Positions 1 through 7,114 of a DNA stretch of 29,854 nt are shown in pieces. Made by a program: the position numbers and the translations under genes. The notes below the pieces were generated by a model. The model was given only the letters and a program-made list of their open reading frames with translations, was not told the origin of the DNA and did not search any database. Each line of letters begins with the position of its first letter. Position 1 is the first letter of the stretch. The stretch lies in the IMG/VR virus record IMGVR_UViG_3300008448_000428, positions 1-29,854 of that record; one strand, given 5' to 3'. Source of the stretch: a virus.

Positions 1-448
1 TAAAGCCACTAACTCCTGAACCACTAAAGCCACTAACTCCTGAACCACTAAATCCGCTTCTACCTGAAAAGCCACTTACACCAGTAAAGCCACTGACACC
101 GGTGAATCCACTAACTCCTGTGAAACCACTGTAACCACTAACTCCTGTGAATCCACTAACTCCTGTGAATCCACTAACTCCGGTGAATCCACTAATACCA
201 GTAAAGCCACTAATACCAGTAAAGCCACTGACTCCAGTGAAACCGGATATTCCTGAACCACTGAATCCACTTACGCCAGTCGTGCCACTAAAGCCACTCA
301 CACCCGACCCACTGAATCCACTAAATCCTGATCGTCCAGTAAAGCCACTTACACCAGTAAATCCGCTAACACCAGTGAAGCCAGACCATCCACTTCTTCC
401 AGTGAATCCTGAAATTCCAGTAAATCCTGATATCCCGCTGAAACCTGA
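1..448 (-). repeat. Collagen-like coding tandem repeat (Gly-X-Y)
   Basis: On the minus strand this is a degenerate tandem repeat of 9-nt and 18-nt units encoding GFT-GVS, GFS-GIS and similar triplets. Near-identical blocks such as the complement of CCACTAACTCCTG recur many times. The unit is coding and in frame throughout, so length change by multiples of 9 would keep the fibre open. It continues beyond the left window edge. Confidence 0.9.
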
Positions 449-1108
449 TTGATTACCTGCATTAGCCCATGATAGATTTCCCGAACCGTCGGTAGTTAAA
501 ATATGTCCACTAGTTCCGCCGGTTATGTGCAAGTTGCTAACGCCGCCTAATGATACATTCGCTCCAGTAAACGATACATTTCCTGTACCTACTAAATTAC
601 CTGCTATATTGGCATTATTTAATATAGCAGTGCCATCTACATCAATGTTTCCTATTACATTTATATTACCGGTTACGTTTGCGTCAGTAGTAACACTAAG
701 ATTTGCTAGAGTCGATAATCCATTTACTAGTAATGCACCATTAATATTAGCATAACCATCTAATATTATATTATCAATATTTGCAATTGTAGCAGGCAAG
801 TCTATCCACAATGTTTGCGAACTAGACGTAATAGAAGTATCATATAAGCCATTTGCATCTCTACCGATACTTAATGTACTAGTATGTACTTGCACACATG
901 CAATATTTGCAGTGATAATAACATTGCCTGTAGGGGAACTTACTGTTATGCCGGCGCCCGGTGTTCTATTTACAGATACTACTGATCCGCCGGCAAAACC
1001 ATTATAAATTTCTGTGAAGTTTTGTTGTACTTTTTGAAATGCTGTTCGTATCGCATCCGAATTTGGATCATCAGGAAAAGTACCAAAGTCAATATTTTGC
1101 TGACTCAT
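1..1108 (-). CDS. Collagen-like tail fibre/adhesin protein, C-terminus cut by window edge
   Basis: The ATG at 1108 opens a frame that runs without a stop to the left edge, so at least 369 residues are present and the C-terminus is missing. Residues 1-220 form a non-repetitive virion-type region with many NAN/NIxG turns, ending in a segment (HILTTDGSGNLSW) also seen, in variant form, near the N-terminus of the protein at 22260-25406. From residue 221 on, glycine occurs every third position (GFS, GIS, GFT, GVS, GRS), broken four times by a two-residue GS step. This is a collagen-like Gly-X-Y array without proline. Such arrays are known in phage fibres, where they are thought to form trimeric shafts; a host-binding role is inferred. 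A Shine-Dalgarno (AGAGG) abuts the ATG, and a late-promoter motif lies 73 nt upstream behind a strong terminator. Confidence 0.85.
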   Translation of the reverse strand, partial: MSQQNIDFGTFPDDPNSDAIRTAFQKVQQNFTEIYNGFAGGSVVSVNRTPGAGITVSSPTGNVIITANIACVQVHTSTLSIGRDANGLYDTSITSSSQTLWIDLPATIANIDNIILDGYANINGALLVNGLSTLANLSVTTDANVTGNINVIGNIDVDGTAILNNANIAGNLVGTGNVSFTGANVSLGGVSNLHITGGTSGHILTTDGSGNLSWANAGNQSGFSGISGFTGISGFTGRSGWSGFTGVSGFTGVSGFTGRSGFSGFSGSGVSGFSGTTGVSGFSGSGISGFTGVSGFTGISGFTGISGFTGVSGFTGVSGFTGVSGYSGFTGVSGFTGVSGFTGVSGFSGRSGFSGSGVSGFSGSGVSGF

Positions 1109-1181
1109 CCTCTATTCCTTTTGTTATTTTTACAATTATCTATATGATATACATAGAACATATTCTTGTCACCTTATTATG

Positions 1182-1189
1182 TATTTATC
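1182..1189 (-). promoter_or_regulatory. T4-like late promoter GATAAATA
   Basis: GATAAATA on the minus strand matches the T4 late -10 element (TATAAATA) in 7 of 8 bases. It lies 73 nt upstream of the fibre gene start at 1108 and just after the terminator at 1215-1245, so the fibre gene looks like its own late transcription unit. Confidence 0.7.
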
Positions 1190-1214
1190 GTTGAGTGTAT
1201 AAACATACGATCCA

Positions 1215-1245
1215 AAAAAATACCCGGCGTGTGCCGGGTATTTTT
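1215..1245 (-). terminator. Rho-independent terminator, probably bidirectional
   Basis: Inverted arms ATACCCGGC (1220-1228) and GCCGGGTAT (1233-1241) form a perfect 9-bp, GC-rich stem with a 4-nt loop, extended by A/T pairs. On the minus strand the stem is followed by a run of seven T. It lies 12 nt past the stop of the 831-residue gene, ending that transcript. The A-run on the other side gives a U-tract on the plus strand as well. Confidence 0.9.
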
Positions 1246-1256
1246 AGTAAAACAAT

Positions 1257-3752
1257 TTATTTTAATCCGGCTAATTTGATCCAATCACTGATAGATTCAT
1301 TAGTCATTCTATCTTCTTGTCCGGCTATAACTGGTACTGTTGTTTGTCCAGTAGACTTAGGTTTGTTCAATCCACCACTTATTGTTTTTGTTATGAAATC
1401 TATGTCAGCCTTAAAGTTTTCTTCGTCAAAGTCAGAAGAACTTTCACCTGCATCATTTGCCCATTCGGTTACTTGTTCTTGATCTGTTGTGTTTGACAGG
1501 CGTCTGTTAGCCATTGCCTGACCTTTTTCATAGCGATTCATTGCATCAGTAGTGTCACCTGACTTGGCTCTGTTCCATGGATCTGCTTTGTCTTTATAAC
1601 TTTGAACGGTAGACTGATCTAATTCATTTAGTTCATCGGCTAATGCACTATCTTCTTGTGCTTCGGCATTCTCATCTGCTGTAGTTTCTGCTTCGTCACT
1701 GTCAGGATAATTGTCTTCGGCTACATTTTCTTCTTCTTGATAATATGATTCAGTTTCTTCTACTGACTCATCTTCACATTGACAAGATTCATGACCGCAT
1801 TCCTCACAGGTAGATGTATCTTCTGACTCTTCTTCTGCATAATCACCGTCATCTGTTACCTTTTTGATAAGTGCCATCATGCCATCATGATCGCCGACTA
1901 CATCAATATCACCGTGCTTTTCAGAATCATGACCTGCTAGAGAGTCAGTTGCACCTGCTTCCTGACCAAACAATCCTAAACCTGCTTGTTTGATTATGCT
2001 TAATAACTGATCTGCTTCTCCGTCTTGTGCGGTTATACTTACTGTATCTGGTGCTCCTTGATTTCCTTTAGAAATAGAAACACTCATTCCTTCACTAACT
2101 GATGTTTCATTCAACAAATCATTTAGTTGCTTGTCTAATGATTCGAATGCCATTTCACCTAAACTATCACCGTAATTAGATGTGTCTGTGAATGATTTCC
2201 CACCTAATGTGAATTTTTCACCTTTTGGTGTCTTAGCCAATGCAGCAGTGAATGCATTGCCTTCTTCCATGTCTGCCTCTTCTAAAGACTCACTTTCTGC
2301 TTTATCAAATCCTTTACTATATAGTTGTAATGCTTTTGCGCCAATCCCGTATGGTGGATTCATAAACATACCTTTTTTACCATGTTCGAATCCCATACCG
2401 TACCAATCGATATTGGAATACCCACCTACTTTAGATGCTTCTGCTTTCCAAATACTAGCAGCATCAGAGCCTTCCGCCACATCTTGTGCTGCTGCGAGTT
2501 TCATTTTTCTATATTTTGCTGGAGAAAGTCTCTCTTTAGAACGTCGATCAGCCTCAAGATCATAAAGTCTGCTAGCCTGTCTACGTAATTCTCCGGCTGA
2601 TATAGAATCATTTTCTTCCTCGGCATCGTCGGCACGACTACTTGCCGTATTAGCAGCACGATTAGCCAAAGCTGAACTTACCTCGTCAAGGTCATACGAG
2701 CCTTCCGCCACACCTTCATAGACACCCTGACCATAACATTCGTCTAATCCCTCTTTGTATCCTTCATGATACATTTTTACTTCATCTAAATCATCATATT
2801 TACAATTATATGATTCTCTTGCAAGTGCGTGTGCTTTACCTAATAGTCTAGCAGCACTATGTTTATGTGCGTTTTCTTTTAATTTCTTCTTTTTCTTTTC
2901 AGCATCTTTTGCTGCATCAGACATTGGTTCTTTCTTATTCTTATCTTTATCCAAATCCAAGAAATCAGGTTTTTTACCTTCAAACGTTTTATTGTTACGT
3001 CCGGCACCTAATCCAGCACCCATGTCAACTTGATCTGATGGGATATCTGCTTCGCTTACTTTCTTTCTTAGTTTTGCTAATACAGCACCAGCAACCTTTT
3101 CACCGCGTTCTTTAGAACCATATTTTTCACCGGCACTCTTTGCGATTTGACTAAATTGTTTTCCTGGCTTGCCTATATCTTTGCCTGCACGTGCTTTTTT
3201 AGCACTATAATCACCAGTAGAATCTTCACCTAAATCGTCACCGGTTAGTGACATTTCACCTTTACCTATGCTCTGTTTAATTTGAGCAGCCAATTGTGGA
3301 TTTGAAACAGTACCTAATGTTTTTGTACCCTGTTTGATAACTTGTGTATTCTGCTTTGCAGGTTCCATAGTGATCTGCTCAGCCTCTGTAACATATTTCT
3401 GCTCAACTTCTTCTACCCATTCTTTAAGGCTGTGTTTTGTTTTAGGAAGTTTTTCTAATTCTTTACTTTTCTTTGGCTGATTTCCTACAATATAGGATTG
3501 CAGTTGTTTTCCTGCTTCTTCTCTACTCTTCAATCTTTTCTTTTCTTCAGGGCTTTGTGTATGGGCACCTGTCTTAGGTGGACGGCCACGACCGCGTTTT
3601 GGGGTGTCATGCTTTACTTTTTTCGTATCAGTACCGTCATCATCTTCTTCGTCATCGTGTTGAGCGGCACCGCCATAAGCACGGCCAGCAATTTTTCTTG
3701 TTTCAGCCTCTGACAATTGGCTTAGTTGTGTTAATATTGATTTAAAATCCAT
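1257..3752 (-). CDS. Large acidic AT-hook virion/head-associated protein (831 aa), function unproven
   Basis: This charged, low-complexity protein has an AT-hook-like motif RGRGRPPK at residues 53-60, a lysine-rich segment (265-292), and a globular-looking block at 430-480 with WYGMGFEHGKKG and NPPYGIGAKA. A compact segment at 555-600 (GMSVSISKGNQGAPDTVSI) is followed by a very acidic tail region and a Cys cluster CEECGHESCQC (649-659) that could bind zinc. From recall, similar segments occur in unassigned large proteins of marine T4-like phages. The AT-hook suggests contact with DNA, so an internal head or core protein is plausible but inferred. The start has a good Shine-Dalgarno (AGAGGA). 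It follows the 3768-4391 gene by 15 nt and ends at a strong terminator, so it is the last gene of its unit. Confidence 0.8.
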   Translation of the reverse strand: MDFKSILTQLSQLSEAETRKIAGRAYGGAAQHDDEEDDDGTDTKKVKHDTPKRGRGRPPKTGAHTQSPEEKKRLKSREEAGKQLQSYIVGNQPKKSKELEKLPKTKHSLKEWVEEVEQKYVTEAEQITMEPAKQNTQVIKQGTKTLGTVSNPQLAAQIKQSIGKGEMSLTGDDLGEDSTGDYSAKKARAGKDIGKPGKQFSQIAKSAGEKYGSKERGEKVAGAVLAKLRKKVSEADIPSDQVDMGAGLGAGRNNKTFEGKKPDFLDLDKDKNKKEPMSDAAKDAEKKKKKLKENAHKHSAARLLGKAHALARESYNCKYDDLDEVKMYHEGYKEGLDECYGQGVYEGVAEGSYDLDEVSSALANRAANTASSRADDAEEENDSISAGELRRQASRLYDLEADRRSKERLSPAKYRKMKLAAAQDVAEGSDAASIWKAEASKVGGYSNIDWYGMGFEHGKKGMFMNPPYGIGAKALQLYSKGFDKAESESLEEADMEEGNAFTAALAKTPKGEKFTLGGKSFTDTSNYGDSLGEMAFESLDKQLNDLLNETSVSEGMSVSISKGNQGAPDTVSITAQDGEADQLLSIIKQAGLGLFGQEAGATDSLAGHDSEKHGDIDVVGDHDGMMALIKKVTDDGDYAEEESEDTSTCEECGHESCQCEDESVEETESYYQEEENVAEDNYPDSDEAETTADENAEAQEDSALADELNELDQSTVQSYKDKADPWNRAKSGDTTDAMNRYEKGQAMANRRLSNTTDQEQVTEWANDAGESSSDFDEENFKADIDFITKTISGGLNKPKSTGQTTVPVIAGQEDRMTNESISDWIKLAGLK

Positions 3753-3767
3753 TTTATAATCCTCTGT

Positions 3768-4391
3768 TTATGCCATTGCGCCTGTCTTTGGCTTGGGCGG
3801 TCTAGTGATTTTACTCATAGGGCTATTTGCACCCTTATTATCTTGTGGAATAACTTTGAACGGATCAAACACAGTAGGTGTTTCTTTACCCGCATAACTC
3901 ATTTGAATTTGATTATCTTTCAATTGATCTTTAATCATAGATAGATAACTTTCTCCATATGCTTTATTTGCATCTTTAGCATTAGGCTGCTCTTCCAAAT
4001 CAGTATGATTTAATAATGGGCTGTGATCGGCTTCATTTGAATATGCTTCAGTTTCTGTGTTGATACTAGCATTGTAATTGGTTTGTATTGCACGAACCAT
4101 GTTAACATTATAACCTAGTAATTGGGCTATCTGTTGAATCATAGGTTCAGTTGCTGGATATCTAAAATTTGCCTTAATGATAGTCACTGACTGATTGCGT
4201 AATTCAGGAAATCCATATGGATCTTTTTGTATAGGAGTGCTTACAGGTTTACTTATATCAACTGCATCAAACTTTTCTTTTAGATTATGGCAAAATAGGT
4301 CTAGAAAAGTCTTATCGACTTCCCCTGCTATTTTTATAGTATAATCGTACAGTTTTACACTCTCTGTAATGTATTGTTTAAAACTTTTCAT
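3768..4391 (-). CDS. Conserved virion protein with capsid-targeting-like N-terminus (207 aa)
   Basis: The N-terminus MKSFKQYITES closely resembles the capsid-targeting leader of T4 internal head proteins (MKTYQEFIAEA in IPIII), including an I-x-E site of the kind cut by the gp21 prohead protease. The next ~80 residues look globular (YTIKIAGEVDKTFLDLF; PIQKDPYGFPEL; FRYPATEPMIQQIAQLLGY). The C-terminus is basic and proline-rich (ITRPPKPKTGAMA). I recall close relatives in marine T4-like phages without an assigned function. Packaging into the head is inferred from the leader. It has its own late promoter 19 nt upstream and a Shine-Dalgarno (AGGAAT), and sits between the terminase-small-like gene and the AT-hook protein. 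Confidence 0.8.
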   Translation of the reverse strand: MKSFKQYITESVKLYDYTIKIAGEVDKTFLDLFCHNLKEKFDAVDISKPVSTPIQKDPYGFPELRNQSVTIIKANFRYPATEPMIQQIAQLLGYNVNMVRAIQTNYNASINTETEAYSNEADHSPLLNHTDLEEQPNAKDANKAYGESYLSMIKDQLKDNQIQMSYAGKETPTVFDPFKVIPQDNKGANSPMSKITRPPKPKTGAMA

Positions 4392-4410
4392 TGTTTATTC
4401 CTGTATCTAG

Positions 4411-4418
4411 TATTTATC
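4411..4418 (-). promoter_or_regulatory. T4-like late promoter GATAAATA overlapping an upstream stop codon
   Basis: GATAAATA on the minus strand overlaps the TGA stop of the 4417-4902 gene and lies 19 nt before the ATG at 4391, with AGGAAT in the leader. Promoter and stop codon share bases, a sign of tight packing. Confidence 0.7.
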
Positions 4419-4902
4419 ATTCTTCACTTTTTTTAGCAGTTAGAATTTTTAGCAACTCATTTCTATCCAATTCCTTACCTTCACCTATAGGAGTTGCATC
4501 TAATTCTTCATTCTTATTTGCCATTTTTTGATCCAAACTAGCCTTTTTTAACTGCAATTCTATCATTTTTATTTTTTTATTTATTTTAGCAGTTTTAGCA
4601 GTAATTGCATGCCCCAACATATTACTTGCTACTCCGAATATTTCTGCGCTAAATCTGCTATCTACTTGCAATCCTAGATCCATTAAATCTTTATAACTAT
4701 CTTTTGCTAAATTGGCAAGATCATCCATTTCAATATCAGATGCTTCTAGACCTCTAACCTGAGGTAAAGCATTTTCAATTTTTTCAAGATTGGAATAAGC
4801 ATCATGAGTGATTACATCTGCTACAGCCTTTTCTAAATTAGATTCATTTACGTCTTTTTCATCTGTAGGCAATTCAAATAAATTTTCAAGTTTTTTTGTC
4901 AT
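4417..4902 (-). CDS. Probable terminase small subunit (gp16-like, 161 aa)
   Basis: This is a small, highly charged, helical protein. The N-terminal peptide MTKKLENLFELP is followed by an acidic linker, then a long helical hairpin region (about residues 50-130: DIEMDDLANLAKDSYKDLMD, then FGVASNMLGHAITAKTAKIN). This pattern matches, from recall, proteins annotated as the T4 gp16-type small terminase in marine myoviruses; gp16 forms a ring and regulates the large-subunit packaging motor. No large terminase is in the window to confirm it. The ATG at 4902 has no Shine-Dalgarno; instead CATAAATA ends 4 nt upstream (4907-4914), which suggests a leaderless late transcript. An alternative is a prohead-core helical protein. 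Confidence 0.5.
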   Translation of the reverse strand: MTKKLENLFELPTDEKDVNESNLEKAVADVITHDAYSNLEKIENALPQVRGLEASDIEMDDLANLAKDSYKDLMDLGLQVDSRFSAEIFGVASNMLGHAITAKTAKINKKIKMIELQLKKASLDQKMANKNEELDATPIGEGKELDRNELLKILTAKKSEE

Positions 4903-4906
4903 ATTT

Positions 4907-4914
4907 TATTTATG
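4907..4914 (-). promoter_or_regulatory. Late promoter-like CATAAATA 4 nt before the ATG
   Basis: The minus-strand motif CATAAATA is followed by only AAAT and then the ATG at 4902. T4 late transcripts start about 6 nt after this element, so the mRNA would begin at the start codon. It also overlaps the TAA stop of the 4910-6031 gene. Confidence 0.5.
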
Positions 4915-6031
4915 AAAAGGTTAACATGTTTTTAAATTTGAAACGATTTGGTATATGTATTAATGCATTTTCATATAAAATTTTATGGTTATGTTCAATA
5001 ATTTCTTTGCATTGTTCTTCTATTTTTTCTAATTCTGAAAGTGATAATTTATTTAATCTATCTATTTCTTTTATTATTGCTAATAATCTTTCGTTATAAT
5101 CAATGATATCATCATATGATTCATCAATATATGGACTAAATGTTCTATATCCTTCAGCCTTTAATACCTTTAATGCATTAAATTGAGAAATCATTATAAA
5201 TGGTTTTTTATAAAATATTGCCCTATAAGTTTTTTCAGTTATAAAACTACTATTATTGGGTTCTGTTTCCAATGAAATATGAATAGGTGCAGATTCAAAA
5301 TAAGATTGCAACTCATAAGGATAATGATACTTTTGATACATTTGTGTATCAATTTGTATGATTTCCGTATACGGTATACCTTTAATCCAAGATAAAATTT
5401 TGTCTTTGTGCCTATTAAAATTTTCAGGTACGTCGTTTATCATTTCTAATTTATTTCTGTGTATAAACCTATCACCAACAAAAGTATAATTGAAGTCCTG
5501 TAATAGATCATTGATTAATAAATGACAATAAATTTCCAATCTCTCTGGCTCATATCTTTTACAAAAAATAGAAAATTTTTTACGATGTAATGTATTTGTA
5601 TACTTAGGTCTAGAAAAGCTTAACACGTTGAACTCAAATAATTCAGATAACCATCTATCATAGGATAATACATTTATGTTTGGTATAATTTCTAAAATAA
5701 AATCTATATCATATTTTAATTGTGTTATTAAATATACTTTAGAAAAATCAAAATTATATTCTTCTATAAATTTTTTATATCTATTAATAATAGATGATGA
5801 ATTTATAGATAAAGATTTACCATGATGTATAATGAGTAACGATTTATTTTTTATTTCTTTAATTTTTCTTTTAAAATCTTTATTAATTTCAACAGAAAAA
5901 TCTGTTGTCTCTATAAACAAACTATTTTCTTTTAATTCATCTACGTTTGGATCAAAAAAATCACAGGAACAATCAATCATTTTCTTTAAAAGAATATAAT
6001 CTGTTTGTTTTAAATTGACATAGATATTCAT
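4910..6031 (-). CDS. Glycosyltransferase-like accessory protein (373 aa)
   Basis: The C-terminal half carries SSFITEKTYRAIFYKKPFIM (residues 261-280), then LKAEGYRTF and a DESYDDI block. The pattern 'TEKT-x-AI-x-KKPFI ... G(Y/F)-x-TF ... DESYD' is one I recall in phage and bacterial proteins related to glycosyltransferases, resembling the nucleotide-sugar half of GT-B enzymes. The KRYEPER stretch (about 158-164) fits a conserved middle segment. The acceptor is unknown; host or virion glycans are inferred. The gene is visibly more AT-rich (K, N, I, Y-rich) than the flanking structural genes and sits between gp4 and the terminase-like gene, as an inserted cargo gene would. Its ATG overlaps the gp4 stop (ATGA), implying translational coupling. 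Confidence 0.55.
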   Translation of the reverse strand: MNIYVNLKQTDYILLKKMIDCSCDFFDPNVDELKENSLFIETTDFSVEINKDFKRKIKEIKNKSLLIIHHGKSLSINSSSIINRYKKFIEEYNFDFSKVYLITQLKYDIDFILEIIPNINVLSYDRWLSELFEFNVLSFSRPKYTNTLHRKKFSIFCKRYEPERLEIYCHLLINDLLQDFNYTFVGDRFIHRNKLEMINDVPENFNRHKDKILSWIKGIPYTEIIQIDTQMYQKYHYPYELQSYFESAPIHISLETEPNNSSFITEKTYRAIFYKKPFIMISQFNALKVLKAEGYRTFSPYIDESYDDIIDYNERLLAIIKEIDRLNKLSLSELEKIEEQCKEIIEHNHKILYENALIHIPNRFKFKNMLTFS

Positions 6032-6462
6032 TTTTTACCATTGTAAAATAAAGAATCTTCATTGATTACTCTAAAAGTGTATCCTTGACTTTTACAGTAT
6101 GCCATAGCAGCAGCCCATTTAGCATGATTGATTGCAACTACTAATCTATCTTTAGCATTTGCCACTTTACTTTCAATTATACTTTGTTTTTTTGGTTTGA
6201 TTTCAACAACTTCTGCTAGTTTTTTTCCAAACTTATTTTCATATACTACAAAAAAATCCGGAACATACATGGATTGTTTTCCGGTCACTGGATTTTTATA
6301 CGGTATTCTCAATGATTCGCTGGCCCAATATAATATGTTTTTATTGTTGTCACAAAAAGTCATAAAGGTTAGTTCCCAACCGGATCGATATGTGGGTACA
6401 TGATTTCCTACATACTTTTGAGGATTCTTAGGAGTATATTTTCCTTGGGCCCATTTTGTCAT
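6028..6462 (-). CDS. 4: Head completion protein gp4-like, nuclease fold (144 aa)
   Basis: The pattern YRSGWELTFMTFCDNN near the N-terminus, then WASESLRIPYKNP, YVPDFFVVY and EVVEIKPKK is the signature of T4 gp4 (head completion). This family shares a TnsA-like PD-(D/E)XK fold: E in GWE, D in PDF, and E-x-K in EIKPK are the likely catalytic residues. In T4, gp4 acts after packaging to prepare the head for tail joining. Length (144) is near the T4 protein (about 150). It follows the 6464-6829 gene by one base (TAA-A-ATG) and overlaps the next gene by ATGA, so it is part of a coupled operon. Confidence 0.85.
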   Translation of the reverse strand: MTKWAQGKYTPKNPQKYVGNHVPTYRSGWELTFMTFCDNNKNILYWASESLRIPYKNPVTGKQSMYVPDFFVVYENKFGKKLAEVVEIKPKKQSIIESKVANAKDRLVVAINHAKWAAAMAYCKSQGYTFRVINEDSLFYNGKK

Positions 6463-6463
6463 T

Positions 6464-6829
6464 TTATAGAACTACGTTTCTAGCAACAGGTACCACTGGA
6501 TGAGGTATTACGCTAATACCATATAGAGAAGTCTTAGACTTCAAACTATTGATCCAATAACACATTTGTTTATTTATTTCTAATGTATTAGAATTTTTTC
6601 CCTGTAAATCATTCAATAAAGTCTGAATAGACGTTCCTGTTTGCGTAGATATTCTAAATAGTACCGCAGTAAAATTAGACGCAATATCCTTAGTATCGCA
6701 TACAGAAGTAAAATATCCATATACAAGATCGAATTCACTAGGATTTACTACTAGGTCACTTTGATAGAATGAGTCAAAAATTCTTACTGTTTTATCTAAA
6801 CTGGTTCTATTATCAACTATTCTTGCCAT
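6464..6829 (-). CDS. Conserved structural-type protein (121 aa), function unknown
   Basis: The protein begins MARIVDNRTSLDKTVRIFDS and ends in VARNVVL. The middle, FTSVCDTKDIASNFTAVLFRI and LEINKQMCYWINSLKSKTSLYG, looks like a single mixed alpha/beta domain. I recall relatives in marine T4-like phages between the tail tube and gp4 genes, without an assigned role; a head-tail or baseplate component is inferred from position. No clear Shine-Dalgarno precedes the ATG, 9 nt after the previous stop, so translation is probably coupled. Confidence 0.7.
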   Translation of the reverse strand: MARIVDNRTSLDKTVRIFDSFYQSDLVVNPSEFDLVYGYFTSVCDTKDIASNFTAVLFRISTQTGTSIQTLLNDLQGKNSNTLEINKQMCYWINSLKSKTSLYGISVIPHPVVPVARNVVL

Positions 6830-6838
6830 GATATTATT

Positions 6839-7105
6839 TTAAAGTTGTTTTCCTGCGTAGGTAGTACCTAATGTTGAAACTGAATTTATAGTAACACCAG
6901 TCAAAGTAGGACTGTTTATATTAAAATTAGGTGTAGCGTAGTCAGTAGGAAAAGAAAACATGATATTTCTATTTAAGTTACTTCTGTCACGCATTGCAAT
7001 TATTAATCCGGCTGTCGATTGTACATTATCAGATTTTACTAGATTGGGTACTTTTTGATAATTATACGCGACATTAGCATTATTGGATGTATTTATAGTA
7101 GACAT
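6839..7105 (-). CDS. Small hypothetical virion-region protein (88 aa)
   Basis: This is a short Asn/Ser/Thr-rich protein (STINTSNNANVAYNYQKVPN at the start, LIIAMRDRSNLNRNI in the middle) with no recognised domain, signal peptide or membrane segment. The ATG has an AAGGT Shine-Dalgarno overlapping the stop region of the upstream tube-like gene. Its place between tail and head-completion genes, with tight spacing on both sides, suggests a minor virion or assembly protein. Confidence 0.65.
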   Translation of the reverse strand: MSTINTSNNANVAYNYQKVPNLVKSDNVQSTAGLIIAMRDRSNLNRNIMFSFPTDYATPNFNINSPTLTGVTINSVSTLGTTYAGKQL

Positions 7106-7114
7106 TATAGTACC

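Noticed and set aside
1-448. Possible CRISPR array from short direct repeats
   Set aside because: Units are contiguous, degenerate and in coding frame (Gly-X-Y), with no unique spacers.
147-452. Plus-strand open frame with Pro-Leu-Thr repeats
   Set aside because: It is the mirror of the collagen-like minus-strand repeat; no start signal and it lies wholly inside the fibre gene.
2182-3713. Several plus-strand frames opposite the AT-hook protein
   Set aside because: Low-complexity mirrors of an acidic/lysine-rich gene; no promoter or Shine-Dalgarno.
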